Shown: positions 43,101-51,353 of the stretch, piece after piece
Numbering within the stretch: the first letter of the stretch is position 1
How the letters are laid out: each line of letters starts with the position of its first letter
From: Couchioplanes caeruleus
GTDB lineage: Bacteria > Actinomycetota > Actinomycetes > Mycobacteriales > Micromonosporaceae
DNA: 64,000 nucleotides
Assembly: GCF_003751945.1 (NCBI RefSeq)
Contig: NZ_RJKL01000001.1
Span: 1,736,001 to 1,800,000, forward strand
Direction of reading: 5' to 3'
The notes under the pieces: generated by a model
Database searches by the model: none
What the model saw: the letters and a program-made list of their open reading frames with translations, nothing else
What the model was told of the DNA's origin: nothing
Made by a program: the position numbers and the translations under genes

Positions 43101-45954
43101 GGGCCCGCCGGTCGACGTCGGCGCCGATGTCGTTGCCGCGCGCGTCGATCCGGCGTACCGGGAAGAGGCGGTCGGCGTCGAGGTGGAGGGTGACCGGATT
43201 GCCGCGCGGGTCGAGGCTCACCATCACGCCCGGGGTGGAACGGTCGTAGCGGCGGGCGAAGACCCACCAGCCGTCCTCTCCGGCGCGGCGGTGGTAGCCG
43301 AGCGCGGCGAGGTCGACCGAGCCGCCGTAGACCGCGGCGGCCTGGTCGTCGCGCAGGGCGAGGCGCTCCTCCGAGGTGACCAGTCCGGCGCCGACCGCTC
43401 CCTCCGGGAGACCGGTGAACGCCGGGCCGTCGTAGCGCAGGATCCGCGCATCGACGACGGTTCCGTCGCCGTCGGTCTGGGTGATCCGGGCCGGCTTGTC
43501 GACGATCCAGGCCGCCGGGTCGGTCGCGTACGTGGTGAGCGTGCGCAGCTCGGCCGTGGCACCCGGGTCGGCGGCGAGAACGTTGCGCTGGCGCTGCTCG
43601 GTGACGTTGCCGAACGCGTCCCAGCTCACCGTGGTGGTGACGGTGCTGCGCCAGGCGGTCGGTGCGCCGTCGAGGTGGTCCTCGCGGCGTTCGACCAGCC
43701 GGGGTGCGACGGTCACGCCGTCGCCGTGCGCCTGCCAGTCCTGGCGTACCTCGAACAGCGGGTCGTCGACGTCCGGGTCGGCGTCGGCGGCATACCCGGC
43801 GGAGCGGACCACCCGGCCGCGCAGCACCTGGGCGGACAGCCGCTCCGCGTCGGTGGGTGGCTGGTCGACGCGTTCCGGGGTGCGACCGAGGTGGAACTCG
43901 GTGCGCTTGAGCAGGGGCGCGACCGAGTCGTCGCCCTCCTCGATCTCGTCGACCCGGGCGAAGCCGAGGAAGCGGCGCAGCGCCGGGTCCCAGTGCCCGT
44001 CGTGGTAGCGGAACCGGCTGACCCGGTCCGCGCCGGCCGGGTCGGTCTGCCGGACCCGGCTGACCACGGGCACCGGGAACGGCAACGACGTCGTCCAGGT
44101 GCGCCCGCGCGCCGCGTCGCGGCGCGACTCCTCCACCGAGGTGGCGTAGTCGATCGTCGTCGCGTGCCCGAGGCCGTCGTCGATCCGGTGCAGCAGGTAC
44201 GGCTTGGCGTCCAGGTCGAGGTGGTACGCGGCCGGACGGGTGCCGTGCCGGGTGGACAGCAACAGCCCGGTGCAGCCGATGCCGCGCAGGTCGACGGGTT
44301 CGACGCGCTCGGCCGTCAGGCCCGGGACCGGGCCGACGGTCAGTTCGTCGGAGAACGCGGTGCCGCCCCGGTTGAGCCAGATCCGGACCGCGTCGGTGTC
44401 GACATAGACCAGATCGGCGCAGCCGTCGCCGTCGACGTCGGCGAGGAACAGCCGGTCGTGGCGGTATCCGGCGGGTAGGACCGGGCTGCCGGCCATGTCC
44501 CGCGGGGTACCCCAGTGGTGGTCGCCGAGATGGGGCCAGTAGCGCACCCGGCCGTTGCGGACCTCGACGAGGTCCACCGGGCCGGCGCCGGTCATCGGGG
44601 CGACGTGCATCTCGGGTGCGCGCAGGTCGACCCCGGCCAGGGGGTCGTCGCCGACGACGCGGCGCTCGACCGAGCGCCAGTCCTCGCCGCTGCCGTCGCT
44701 GGTCGCGGTGGTGAGCAGCCCGGCGGCGAGGCTGACCAGGTCGGCGGCGCCGTCGCCGTCGAGGTCGAGCAGCCGTACGCCGGCGTCCATCGGGGTGAAC
44801 GTGGGCGCGTACGGGCTGACCACGGGCGCACCGAGCACGCCCGCGCCGTCCACCGGATAGCGGTGGCGCAGGCCCGCGCCGATCCCGACGAGGTCGACGC
44901 GGCCGCGGCCGGTCAGGTCGGCCGCGAACAGCGCGGTTCCGGATGCCAGGCCCGGCAGGCCGCTGCGGCCGAGCGGCCGCGGCGGGTCGAAGGCCAGGTC
45001 TCCGCGGTTGCGGGCCACCGTGGGGACGCCCCCGAGGACGACCGCGTCGGGCAGCCCGTCGCCGGTCAGGTCGGCGACGGTGGCGTCCGGGCGGGCAAGC
45101 GCGGCGGCGAGCGCGGTCCCGGCCGCCCGTAACCCGAACCGCGAGCTCGTGTAGCCGAAAGCCAGCCGTGGGAACGTGGCGACCTCGCCGGCCGCGCCGT
45201 GGCCGGACAGGGTGATCCCGGCGAGCAGGCTGTGCCCGGTGGGTTGCCCGGCGGCGTAGTCCAGCGTGTAGCGCCGCAGCAGCGACGACGCCTGCGCGGG
45301 AGCGTGCAGTTCCAGCGTGGTGCAGCGGCGGTTGATCGTCCGCACGAAGCCGGGACGGCCGTCGAGCACCGGATCCGGCCGGGTCTCGTAGTCGAGGTCG
45401 AGACGGTACGCCGCCCAGGCCACCGACCGCAGCAGCCGGTCACCGTCCCAGGTGTAGACGATCTCCTCGCCGGACGGCCGGATCGACCGTTCGACCAGCC
45501 ACGCGACCACCCGGGTCGCGTCGTCCGGGTCCGCGACGCGGGCCGCGGCGGTGGTGCCGGCGAGGTGGCGGACGCCGGAGCGGTCGGTGAGCGCGAAGCC
45601 GTCGCCGTCGCGGTCGATCCGCCAGCCGAGCCCGTCGGTCTCCGGCACCAGACGCCCCGGCTCGCCGGGAACGTCGACGAGGCGGCCGGCACCGGCGAGC
45701 GTGTACGCGCCGCCGGCCCGCTCCACCCGTACGGTGCCGAGCGCCCAGCCCAGCCCGAACTCACCGTTGCCGAACGCGGTGCTGTACTGCAGCGTGAGCT
45801 GCGGGGTGTGCCCGTCGACGCCGTGCGGCAGGTCCAGCGGCACGGCGTAGCCGCCGCCCCCGGTGTTCAGGTCCGGCGTGAAGCTGCCTCCGATCCCCCC
45901 GACGGCGCCGCCACCCTTGGGCAGTGCCAGCACGTCGGGGCCGGTGCCGTTCAC
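40159..45954 (-). CDS. Tc toxin TcB-TcC fusion protein (SpvB, TcdB-middle, RHS shell, variable C-terminus)
   Basis: This 1931-residue protein has the cocoon architecture of ABC toxins. Residues about 1-270 are SpvB-like (GGSFTPDLNTGGGGYAVPLD, LTLQYSTAFGNGEFGLGWAL). From 280 to 520 are FG-GAP/integrin-like repeats (DLTGDGLPDAVVLGG, DVDGDGCADLVYVD) with TcdB middle domains to about 890. RHS/YD repeats run to about 1660, closing with the core end YDPLLGRYLVPD and DPAGRAWW. The last 270 residues are a Gly/Ala-rich, hydrophobic region plus a hydrophilic Ala-rich end with no recognised toxin domain. In homologues the TcC C-terminus is cleaved off inside the shell and translocated. GTG start overlaps the TcA-like stop as GTGA. 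An open extension further upstream is a shadow. Confidence 0.9.
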   Translation of the reverse strand: MNGTGPDVLALPKGGGAVGGIGGSFTPDLNTGGGGYAVPLDLPHGVDGHTPQLTLQYSTAFGNGEFGLGWALGTVRVERAGGAYTLAGAGRLVDVPGEPGRLVPETDGLGWRIDRDGDGFALTDRSGVRHLAGTTAAARVADPDDATRVVAWLVERSIRPSGEEIVYTWDGDRLLRSVAWAAYRLDLDYETRPDPVLDGRPGFVRTINRRCTTLELHAPAQASSLLRRYTLDYAAGQPTGHSLLAGITLSGHGAAGEVATFPRLAFGYTSSRFGLRAAGTALAAALARPDATVADLTGDGLPDAVVLGGVPTVARNRGDLAFDPPRPLGRSGLPGLASGTALFAADLTGRGRVDLVGIGAGLRHRYPVDGAGVLGAPVVSPYAPTFTPMDAGVRLLDLDGDGAADLVSLAAGLLTTATSDGSGEDWRSVERRVVGDDPLAGVDLRAPEMHVAPMTGAGPVDLVEVRNGRVRYWPHLGDHHWGTPRDMAGSPVLPAGYRHDRLFLADVDGDGCADLVYVDTDAVRIWLNRGGTAFSDELTVGPVPGLTAERVEPVDLRGIGCTGLLLSTRHGTRPAAYHLDLDAKPYLLHRIDDGLGHATTIDYATSVEESRRDAARGRTWTTSLPFPVPVVSRVRQTDPAGADRVSRFRYHDGHWDPALRRFLGFARVDEIEEGDDSVAPLLKRTEFHLGRTPERVDQPPTDAERLSAQVLRGRVVRSAGYAADADPDVDDPLFEVRQDWQAHGDGVTVAPRLVERREDHLDGAPTAWRSTVTTTVSWDAFGNVTEQRQRNVLAADPGATAELRTLTTYATDPAAWIVDKPARITQTDGDGTVVDARILRYDGPAFTGLPEGAVGAGLVTSEERLALRDDQAAAVYGGSVDLAALGYHRRAGEDGWWVFARRYDRSTPGVMVSLDPRGNPVTLHLDADRLFPVRRIDARGNDIGADVDRRALRLASLGDGNGGWRRNAYDPLARLVAEFRPGDEPAAPTVTYRYLLDPAGPAVETDEHPAADRGDKVTTRRLLDSDGHDVGVARRDGDGTWVVGEAVTRNARGLVARAYLPYRSPAGPDPQRPTAALPHTATSYDALGRPTRVDLPGGGFRLGVHHPGRSELFDEEDTRAGGPHEGTPTTFHLDAAGRVARVVSRNGAAEVTTTYAYDLRDQPTAVTDPQGRTSTVHYDLLGHRIRVEDPSAGTVVFVHDAAGNLVRRRNAMGQLAEQDYDELNRIVRTRATGQPDVRYRYLDRADVGGGGAPGRRVGRLAGVDDVRGSISFDYDVRGEVETRRVVLTGGDAYTVRRRTDRLGRVASIGYPGAAGDVPGPVLTYAYDRRGFLRAISGVVDAIDYDEAGNPVRTAYAGGARTHRQFDALSRLISAETRDAGDVVLDRQDLTRDLAGHVTGATGWAYTHDDLHQLVRAEPAGGTAIDYAYDRAGSILSRSDVGTFVYGERGAPPTAVTTAGTGSYDYDASGRQVRGPAGTFTYDGRDRLGTVTGAAATVALSYGAFDEQAVRETTAGGTSRRVVLLDDLAELRDGALVLFVTDGRTRIGQLTPGGPVALWHTDHRGSVTLVTSGGGTVLQRIAYDPFGRILALGAGETPRATYDGYDLVSEFGIYLSPARPYDPLLGRYLVPDTVAPDLWHPAGLHRYAYAANDPVTLRDPAGRAWWQIALAILAVVAVVVLTVVTFGVGLIGLGAMIGVFAAMAAGAVVGGIAAAQAGGDIALGILLGAALAGAAALGGALAGAGFAAAFGAKALVTHLLAGAVSGLLLGAATGFAAGWAGGQGSAGDIWEKTWKSALAGLVTGLVFGLASYGFAHGWFGTGNINPRMPTGAEWERAAAEGAKAAGEAGNAGATAGQAAAQGAGAAATSAAGAAVNFGASTGFNVLQTFVFNPVAMTLFIEATASLFAFDLVDDIIDAIRNSGAKTSKSGTW

Positions 45955-48900
45955 GCGGCACCGCGCGGGGTGAAGTCGTACTCGATGAACAGCAGGATGT
46001 TCTCCACGCCTGCCCGGTCTCCGGGGCCGGCGGTCGTGGCCAGCACCCATTGCCCGCCCACCGGCGCGGCGGCCAGCGCGGCCAGCGCGGGATCGCCGGA
46101 CGGCACGCGGCCGGCGGCGTCCGGGGTGACCGCGGCGCCGGCGCCACCGGGTGCGGTGATCGTCAGCGGCACCGGCGGGGGATTGGTGCCGGCGCCGAGC
46201 AGTTGCACCGAGACGCTCCGGACCCTCGGATCGAGGTTCTGGTGCGGCAGATGTTCCGGTCCGATGGTGACAGTGGCCGTACCCGAGTGCTGCCACAGGT
46301 AGAACCGGTCCGGGAAGTCGTTGCCGAGGCTGAAGGAGGTGGTGGCCCGCAACGCCTCGGCGGGCAGCGGCCGGGCCGCGACGTCGGCGGCGAGCGCCCG
46401 GTCGAACTGGGCCTCGTAGTGGAAGGTGACCTGGACGTCCACGATGAAGCGGAAGTCGACGTCGTTGATCTCCGGCGGGAACCGCAACGTCCAGCCGGAC
46501 GCCATCCCGACACCCTCGAACACGCCGAGCAGCTCGGGACGCGGCCGGAACATCATCGCGTCGTTGCGGGTGTAGGCGCTGAGCAGCATCGTGTCGATGT
46601 CCTGCAGCCGCCACTTGGTATCGCCGCTCAGCGACCGGTACTGCGAGACGCCGCTGTTGGTCAGGGTGCCGCGCAGGCCCCCGGACGGCACCAGGCCGAT
46701 CAGGGTGACCTCGACCGACTGCACCCGGTGATTGAAGGAGCCGGGATAGCTGCGTTCCAGATCGGACAGGAGCGTGTTGAACTGGATCTCGCCGGTGCGC
46801 CGGAATCCGGTCGCGAACGCGAAGGGGAACTGCTCGGCCAGCGACACGCGGTGGCTCGCCCGCAGCATCTTGTGGGTGGTCCGGGTGATCCGGTCGTACG
46901 TGAAGTAGTCGATGTCGGCGAGCAACTGGTCGGAGCCGAGCATCCCGGCGGCCGCCCCGGCGGAGTAGTCGAGGCGGATCCGGTCGACGGTCGCGTCGAA
47001 GTCGAACTCGTACGCCCGCTCCATCAGCCGCGCCACCCGGGTCGCCCAGTACAGGTAGCGCTGGGCCTGCTGCTGCATGAAGTCGGCGAGCGCGCGCCAC
47101 ACCTCCGGGGTGAGCGCGCTCGACTCGAAGGCGGCGGCGAGCTGCTGGGCCTGCTGGCGGCGCAGCGTCGCGGCCTGCGAGGACAGCACGGCCGCCTGGG
47201 CCCGCGCCTGGGAGAGCGCGACCTGGTTTCCGGCCTGGGTGGCGGCGATGCCGAGCTCATTCGCGGTCTGCTGCATGCGCAGCAGCTCGTAGTCGCGGCT
47301 GATCTGACCGAGCCGGTTGCGGTCGGCGGCGATGACCTCGTGGATGTCCCGGCCGTCGCCCGGGATCGGATTGTTCAACTCCCAGCTGTTCTGCGAGCCG
47401 TACCAGGCCATCTCGGTCTCGAGCCGAATCTGCTCGTTCGCCATCGTGTGGTAGGCGCTGCGGGCCGCGTCCGCGTTGGCTTTGCGGGTGTTTGCCAGCA
47501 ACTGCGCGGTGTTGGCGAGGGTGACCTCGGCCTGGGCCGCGACGGCCTGCTGCTTGGCCACGGCCTCGTCGGCGGCGGATGCGGCGGCGGCCTGGTGAAG
47601 CTGCAGCCGGGTGAGCTTGCCGGAGTCGTAGCGCTCCATGAACTGGATGTAGTCGCGCTCGGCGGCCTGCGCCTGCTGGCCCAGGAATCGGGCCGCGTTC
47701 TGCAGATAGTCGAACGTGAACGGCGGCACGAACGCGGCCGGCACCCCGAACCAGTCCAGGTTCGCGACGAGCTGGCGCACCCTCGCGGCGATGTCGAGCG
47801 CCACCGCGCCGAGCCCCGCGTCGAGGCCGTCCGGCAGCGCCGCCGGGTCGGCGAGCAGCGTGGTGACGAGCGCGCCGGTGGCGGTCAGTGCGGCATGGGT
47901 GAAGACCGCCGCGTCACCGGAGGTGCCGTCGGTGGCGACGATCCCCCCGTACGCGGCCAGGGCCTTGGCGAACTCGTCGGCCTTGTAGAGGGCGTCGCCC
48001 TCGCCGAGGTGCGTCTGCGCGATCCGCAGCCACAGCGCGGGGGCTTCCAGCTCCGCGTTCAGGTACGGGTAGTCCGCCGCCCGGTACAGCCAGGTGCGGG
48101 CGGCGGCCCAGTCGCCGAGCCCGGCGTACGCCTCGGCCAGCCCCACCGGGATCACGTAGTAGAACAGGTGCGCGAGCTGCACCGACAGGTCCGCGCCGGT
48201 GAGCACGACGGCCCGCAGGTCGGCGTGGGACTTCGCGGCGAGCCGGGACTCGTATCCGGCGGACAGCAGCGATTCGACGGTGGGCGTCTTCGCCTTCTGC
48301 CAGCTCACCGTGCGGATCTCGGCGCCGATCAGCACCCCGGCGCTGTACGTGACGCTCCGGTCGGCCCGCTCGATGGTGCCGCCCAGCGCTCGGCTGGACC
48401 AGGCGGTGGCCACGAGCGGATCCCGGACGATGAGCTGCGCGCCCTGTCCGAGGGTCTGCTGCACGTCGACGCTGGTCGCCTTGCGGTCCAGCTCTCCGGC
48501 GACCCGTTCGGCGACCATCGACGGCCCGGTGTTCCGGCCGTTGCCGGCGCGGCCCAGCGAACGCACCACGTCGAGGGCGATGCCCGCCGTGCCGGCCGCC
48601 ACCCGGGACCGCTCGTCGGTCTCCTTGAAGGCGCCGTCGGCCTTCGCGACGTCGCCGCGGGCGGCGCTGACCACCGCCAGGTTGTGCGCGGCTTGTGCGG
48701 CACCCAGCTCGTCCCGGGCCCCCTGGAAACCCTCGAGGGCGGAGCCGAGCATCCGCTCGGCCCGGTCGAGGCTGCCCAGTTGCACGTACGCGGCCCCGGC
48801 GTTGAGCAGCAGGCCGGCCCGCGCGGAGCGGTCGTCGCCGGCCAGCTCCGCGGCGGCGGTGAGGTGCTTGACCGCCGTCTCGTAGTCGCCGTTGTCGAAC

Positions 48901-49364
48901 GCGAACTGCCCGAGCGCCGCCACGTCGGCGAACCGCCGGGTCTTGTCGGTCCCGGCCTGCGGGACGGCGCGGGCGCCCTCGGCGAACTCGCGGACGGAGC
49001 CGGGGTCGAGCTCAGCCTGGATCACGGGTGGGTCGGGGATGCCGGGGACCAGGTCGGCGAGCAGCGTCGCGCTGGCCCGGACCATCTCCTTGAGGTGCGC
49101 CAGGTCGTGCGGGGCGGCGTACCGGTCGCCGATGCCCCGGGGCCCGCCGGGTGCCAGCAGCCGGAAGATCCGGTTCCGGACGGCCTGGTAGACGGGCACG
49201 GCCGCCTGGTAGTTCCCGGCCAGCACGAAGGCGTGCGCGCGGTCGGTCTCGGCGCGGATCTCGTCGAGGACGCCCGTACGCGGCGATCCGGCCGTCAGGA
49301 CGGCCTCGGCGCGGGCAATGGTGGGATGGGCGGAGTAGAGCAGGGTCGCGGAGGCGATGGTCAT
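45951..49364 (-). CDS. Compact TcA-like toxin subunit with TPR N-terminus
   Basis: This 1137-residue protein lacks the large N-terminal shell and receptor-binding domains of classical TcA (about 2500 residues). Residues about 40-330 are TPR-like (AALGQFAFDNGDYETAVKHL; LLNAGAAYVQLGSLDRAERM). The middle, about 560-830, is a long helical region rich in Ala/Gln (NTAQLLANTRKANADAARSA) like the TcA channel, with the NPIPGDGRDIH loop at about 668. The end has TcB-binding-domain features, including SYPGSFNHRVQSVEVTLIGL near 875 and GTLTNSGVSQYRSL. ATG follows GGGAGC. It is the first gene of a two-gene unit with the TcB-TcC fusion. Extracellular or contractile delivery cannot be told from sequence. 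Confidence 0.8.
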   Translation of the reverse strand: MTIASATLLYSAHPTIARAEAVLTAGSPRTGVLDEIRAETDRAHAFVLAGNYQAAVPVYQAVRNRIFRLLAPGGPRGIGDRYAAPHDLAHLKEMVRASATLLADLVPGIPDPPVIQAELDPGSVREFAEGARAVPQAGTDKTRRFADVAALGQFAFDNGDYETAVKHLTAAAELAGDDRSARAGLLLNAGAAYVQLGSLDRAERMLGSALEGFQGARDELGAAQAAHNLAVVSAARGDVAKADGAFKETDERSRVAAGTAGIALDVVRSLGRAGNGRNTGPSMVAERVAGELDRKATSVDVQQTLGQGAQLIVRDPLVATAWSSRALGGTIERADRSVTYSAGVLIGAEIRTVSWQKAKTPTVESLLSAGYESRLAAKSHADLRAVVLTGADLSVQLAHLFYYVIPVGLAEAYAGLGDWAAARTWLYRAADYPYLNAELEAPALWLRIAQTHLGEGDALYKADEFAKALAAYGGIVATDGTSGDAAVFTHAALTATGALVTTLLADPAALPDGLDAGLGAVALDIAARVRQLVANLDWFGVPAAFVPPFTFDYLQNAARFLGQQAQAAERDYIQFMERYDSGKLTRLQLHQAAAASAADEAVAKQQAVAAQAEVTLANTAQLLANTRKANADAARSAYHTMANEQIRLETEMAWYGSQNSWELNNPIPGDGRDIHEVIAADRNRLGQISRDYELLRMQQTANELGIAATQAGNQVALSQARAQAAVLSSQAATLRRQQAQQLAAAFESSALTPEVWRALADFMQQQAQRYLYWATRVARLMERAYEFDFDATVDRIRLDYSAGAAAGMLGSDQLLADIDYFTYDRITRTTHKMLRASHRVSLAEQFPFAFATGFRRTGEIQFNTLLSDLERSYPGSFNHRVQSVEVTLIGLVPSGGLRGTLTNSGVSQYRSLSGDTKWRLQDIDTMLLSAYTRNDAMMFRPRPELLGVFEGVGMASGWTLRFPPEINDVDFRFIVDVQVTFHYEAQFDRALAADVAARPLPAEALRATTSFSLGNDFPDRFYLWQHSGTATVTIGPEHLPHQNLDPRVRSVSVQLLGAGTNPPPVPLTITAPGGAGAAVTPDAAGRVPSGDPALAALAAAPVGGQWVLATTAGPGDRAGVENILLFIEYDFTPRGAA

Positions 49365-49510
49365 GGAAGCTCCCGGATGCGGTAATCGACGGGTGGTGGA
49401 AACCCGGTCTACCTCCGCGTAGTCACTCCGTGACCTGTTGTGTCGGACATCGTGCACGGGCTCGCGGCACAGACGGGCACGGAACGGCCACCCCGCCGCA
49501 ATCCGCGACC

Positions 49511-49531
49511 CTATGTAGAGATGAGATATAG
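49511..49531. promoter_or_regulatory. Imperfect palindrome, possible PadR operator
   Basis: CTATGTA and GATATAG form an imperfect inverted repeat (5 of 7 positions) around AGAGATG, ending 7 nt before the PadR start. It is one of the few A/T-rich spots in the 174-bp gap between the divergent toxin and regulator genes, and could also contain a -10 element. Confidence 0.4.
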
Positions 49532-49538
49532 TCCGGCG

Positions 49539-49856
49539 ATGCGGATGACCGTGACCACGGCGCGCCTGCTCGCCGCCCTCCTCGCCGAACCCGGCACCGA
49601 CCGGTACGGCCTCGATCTCATGCGGGCGACCGGACTGGCCAGCGGCAGCCTCTATCCGATCCTGCACCGGCTCCAGGACGCGGGTTGGCTCACCGCGCGC
49701 TGGGAGGAGATCGACCCGGTGGCCGAGGGCCGGCCGGCCCGCCGGTTCTACCGGCTGACCCCCGACGGCGTGGTGCAGGCACGGCGGGCCCTCGCCGAGC
49801 TACGGACGCAGACGACTGTCCCGGCCGCACCCGGCACGGCGAGGCCGGCATGGTGA
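49539..49856 (+). CDS. PadR family transcriptional regulator
   Basis: This 105-residue protein is a short PadR regulator. The winged helix is clear: ARLLAALLAEPGTDRYGLDL, then ATGLASGSLYPILHRLQDAG with the recognition helix SGSLYPILHRL, and the wing GRPARRFYRLTPDG. The usual C-terminal dimer helix is short. Start ATG at 49539 has a weak site; a second ATG two codons on is possible. The gene overlaps the next by 7 nt (ATGGTGA), so regulator and membrane protein are coupled. Its divergent position to the Tc genes suggests control of toxin expression, by inference. Confidence 0.88.
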   Translation: MRMTVTTARLLAALLAEPGTDRYGLDLMRATGLASGSLYPILHRLQDAGWLTARWEEIDPVAEGRPARRFYRLTPDGVVQARRALAELRTQTTVPAAPGTARPAW

Positions 49857-50749
49857 TCCGGCGGCTCGCCACGGCGCTGCTCGGGCTGGCCGTCCGTCGC
49901 TGGCCCGCCCGACTCCGCGACGGCCTTCGCCGCGAATGGGCAGCCGAGCTGCACGTGCTCGCCGAGGAGGAGCGTCCCGGGGCGGTGCTGCGGTTCGCGG
50001 CGAGCCTCGCCGTTGCCCGGCCCGCGCGCGAGCCCGCCTCCGTCGCGGTGCGGGCCCGGGCCATGGGGCGAGCCCTGCGGCTGACCGTCGTCGCCCCGCT
50101 GACGGCGGCCGCGATGTTCGTCGTCGCGGTGGTCGTCGCCGGCGTCCTGCTGCCCGACACCGGCAGCCTCCAGTACGGGGCGGTGGCGCTGCTCCTCGGC
50201 GCCGGCGCCGTCGTGCTCGCCCGGCTCGGCCGCTGGTGGACGGTCGGCGGCGCCACGACGACCGCGCTGGTGCTGGCCGTCACGGTGCCCGGGTGCGCTG
50301 CCGGCTTCCTCCAGTACGCGCTCACCGACAACTCCGCGAAGCTGGCGGCGCACGGTCCGGCGTACCTGATCTTCTTCGGCGGGCTCGGCGCGCTGCTCCA
50401 CTTCGTCGCCCGGCTCGCCACCACCGGCCGGCGGGCGCGGGCCTGGTGGACCGGCGCGCTCGGCGCGCTGGCCCTCGCCGACGTCGCGGTGATGGTGCCG
50501 GTCTTCCTCGCCACCGGCACGCCGCACCCGGCGTCGGCGCCACTGTGGCTGGTCACCGCCCTCACCGGCAGCGGGTTCGGGCTGCCGAGTCCGGCCGGGT
50601 GGGAGATCTTCACCATCCTCGACCAGACCGAGCTGGACCCGCAGATCTTCCTGCTCTGCACCGGCATCGCCCTGGGGGCGATCATGCACCGAGCGCCCGC
50701 GCGCAACACCGCCGAAGAGTCCGGCCTACCCTCACCGTCCGTCCCCTGA
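49850..50749 (+). CDS. Multi-pass membrane protein coupled to PadR
   Basis: This 299-residue protein has a soluble N-terminal segment (about 1-70; LRDGLRREWAAELHVLAEEE, a helical motif I have seen in actinobacterial permease-prefix proteins placed behind PadR regulators) and about six membrane helices (for example VVAPLTAAAMFVVAVVVAGV and YGAVALLLGAGAVVLARLG). No transporter signature is visible. It starts inside the PadR stop region. PadR regulators often have such a membrane partner that transmits envelope or drug stress, though this is inference here. It is followed by a perfect hairpin and then an unrelated pair of membrane proteins. Confidence 0.75.
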   Translation: MVIRRLATALLGLAVRRWPARLRDGLRREWAAELHVLAEEERPGAVLRFAASLAVARPAREPASVAVRARAMGRALRLTVVAPLTAAAMFVVAVVVAGVLLPDTGSLQYGAVALLLGAGAVVLARLGRWWTVGGATTTALVLAVTVPGCAAGFLQYALTDNSAKLAAHGPAYLIFFGGLGALLHFVARLATTGRRARAWWTGALGALALADVAVMVPVFLATGTPHPASAPLWLVTALTGSGFGLPSPAGWEIFTILDQTELDPQIFLLCTGIALGAIMHRAPARNTAEESGLPSPSVP

Positions 50750-50796
50750 GGAAGTCCGGTTTCGCCGCCGCCGGGGTGGGCATGCGCCTGGTATCC

Positions 50797-50818
50797 GGCG
50801 CCGGTCCCGACCGGCGCC
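50797..50818. terminator. Perfect short hairpin between membrane-protein genes
   Basis: GGCGCCGGT and ACCGGCGCC form a perfect 9-bp stem with a 4-nt loop, 48 nt after the stop of the PadR-coupled gene and 21 nt before the next start. Probably terminates the upstream unit; no U-tract follows. Confidence 0.5.
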
Positions 50819-50839
50819 ACGGCGGGAGGACGCAGATTC

Positions 50840-51346
50840 ATGCAGACAGATGCGCGGCCACGTCTGACGGCGCCCGGCATCATCCTGGGCATCGGCCTGG
50901 GCGGTTTCCTCGACGGGATCCTGTTGCACCAACTGCTGCAGTGGCACCACATGCTGACCAGCACGTCCTATTCGGCGGACACCGTGCACGGGTTGCGCAT
51001 CAACACGTTGTGGGACGGACTGTTCCACACCTTCACCTGGCTGGCGGTGCTGGGCGGTCTCGCGCTGTTGTACTCCCGGGTCGGCCGCGACCGCTCCGGC
51101 CTGCTGTCGTCGCGATCCCTGTGGGGCTGGGTGCTCGTCGGCTGGGGCCTGTTCAACCTGGTGGAGGGCGTCGTCGACCACCACGTCCTGGGAATCCACC
51201 ACGTCCGCGGCGGCCCGCACCAACTCGCCTGGGACCTCGGCTTCCTGGCGTTCGGGGCGCTCCTGACCGGCGGCGGATGGCTGCTGCAACGCGGCGCCGC
51301 GGAGCTCCGCGAGGGGGCGGAGCCGTACGACGCCGCCGATCGGTGA
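50840..51346 (+). CDS. DUF2243 membrane protein
   Basis: This 168-residue protein has four membrane segments and the DUF2243 features LGGFLDGILLHQLLQWHHML at the N-terminus, GLRINTLWDGLFHTFTWLAV in the second helix, and GWGLFNLVEGVVDHHVLGIH. The conserved histidines in the helices (HQLLQWHH, DHHVLGIHHV) could bind metal or haem, but this is not established. It is followed 7 nt later by a CtaG-type gene, and this pairing is common in actinobacteria, suggesting a joint function around copper or haem proteins of the respiratory chain. Confidence 0.9.
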   Translation: MQTDARPRLTAPGIILGIGLGGFLDGILLHQLLQWHHMLTSTSYSADTVHGLRINTLWDGLFHTFTWLAVLGGLALLYSRVGRDRSGLLSSRSLWGWVLVGWGLFNLVEGVVDHHVLGIHHVRGGPHQLAWDLGFLAFGALLTGGGWLLQRGAAELREGAEPYDAADR

Positions 51347-51353
51347 ACCGGTC

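Noticed and set aside
40510..44478. A 1322-codon plus-strand open frame opposite the TcB-TcC gene, and a similar one at 45924-49385
   Set aside because: Low-complexity products without motifs; they mirror the well-supported toxin genes on the other strand.
45955..47100. Upstream in-frame extension of the TcB-TcC gene
   Set aside because: It overlaps the TcA-like gene in another frame and has no toxin domain; the GTGA overlap marks the true start.
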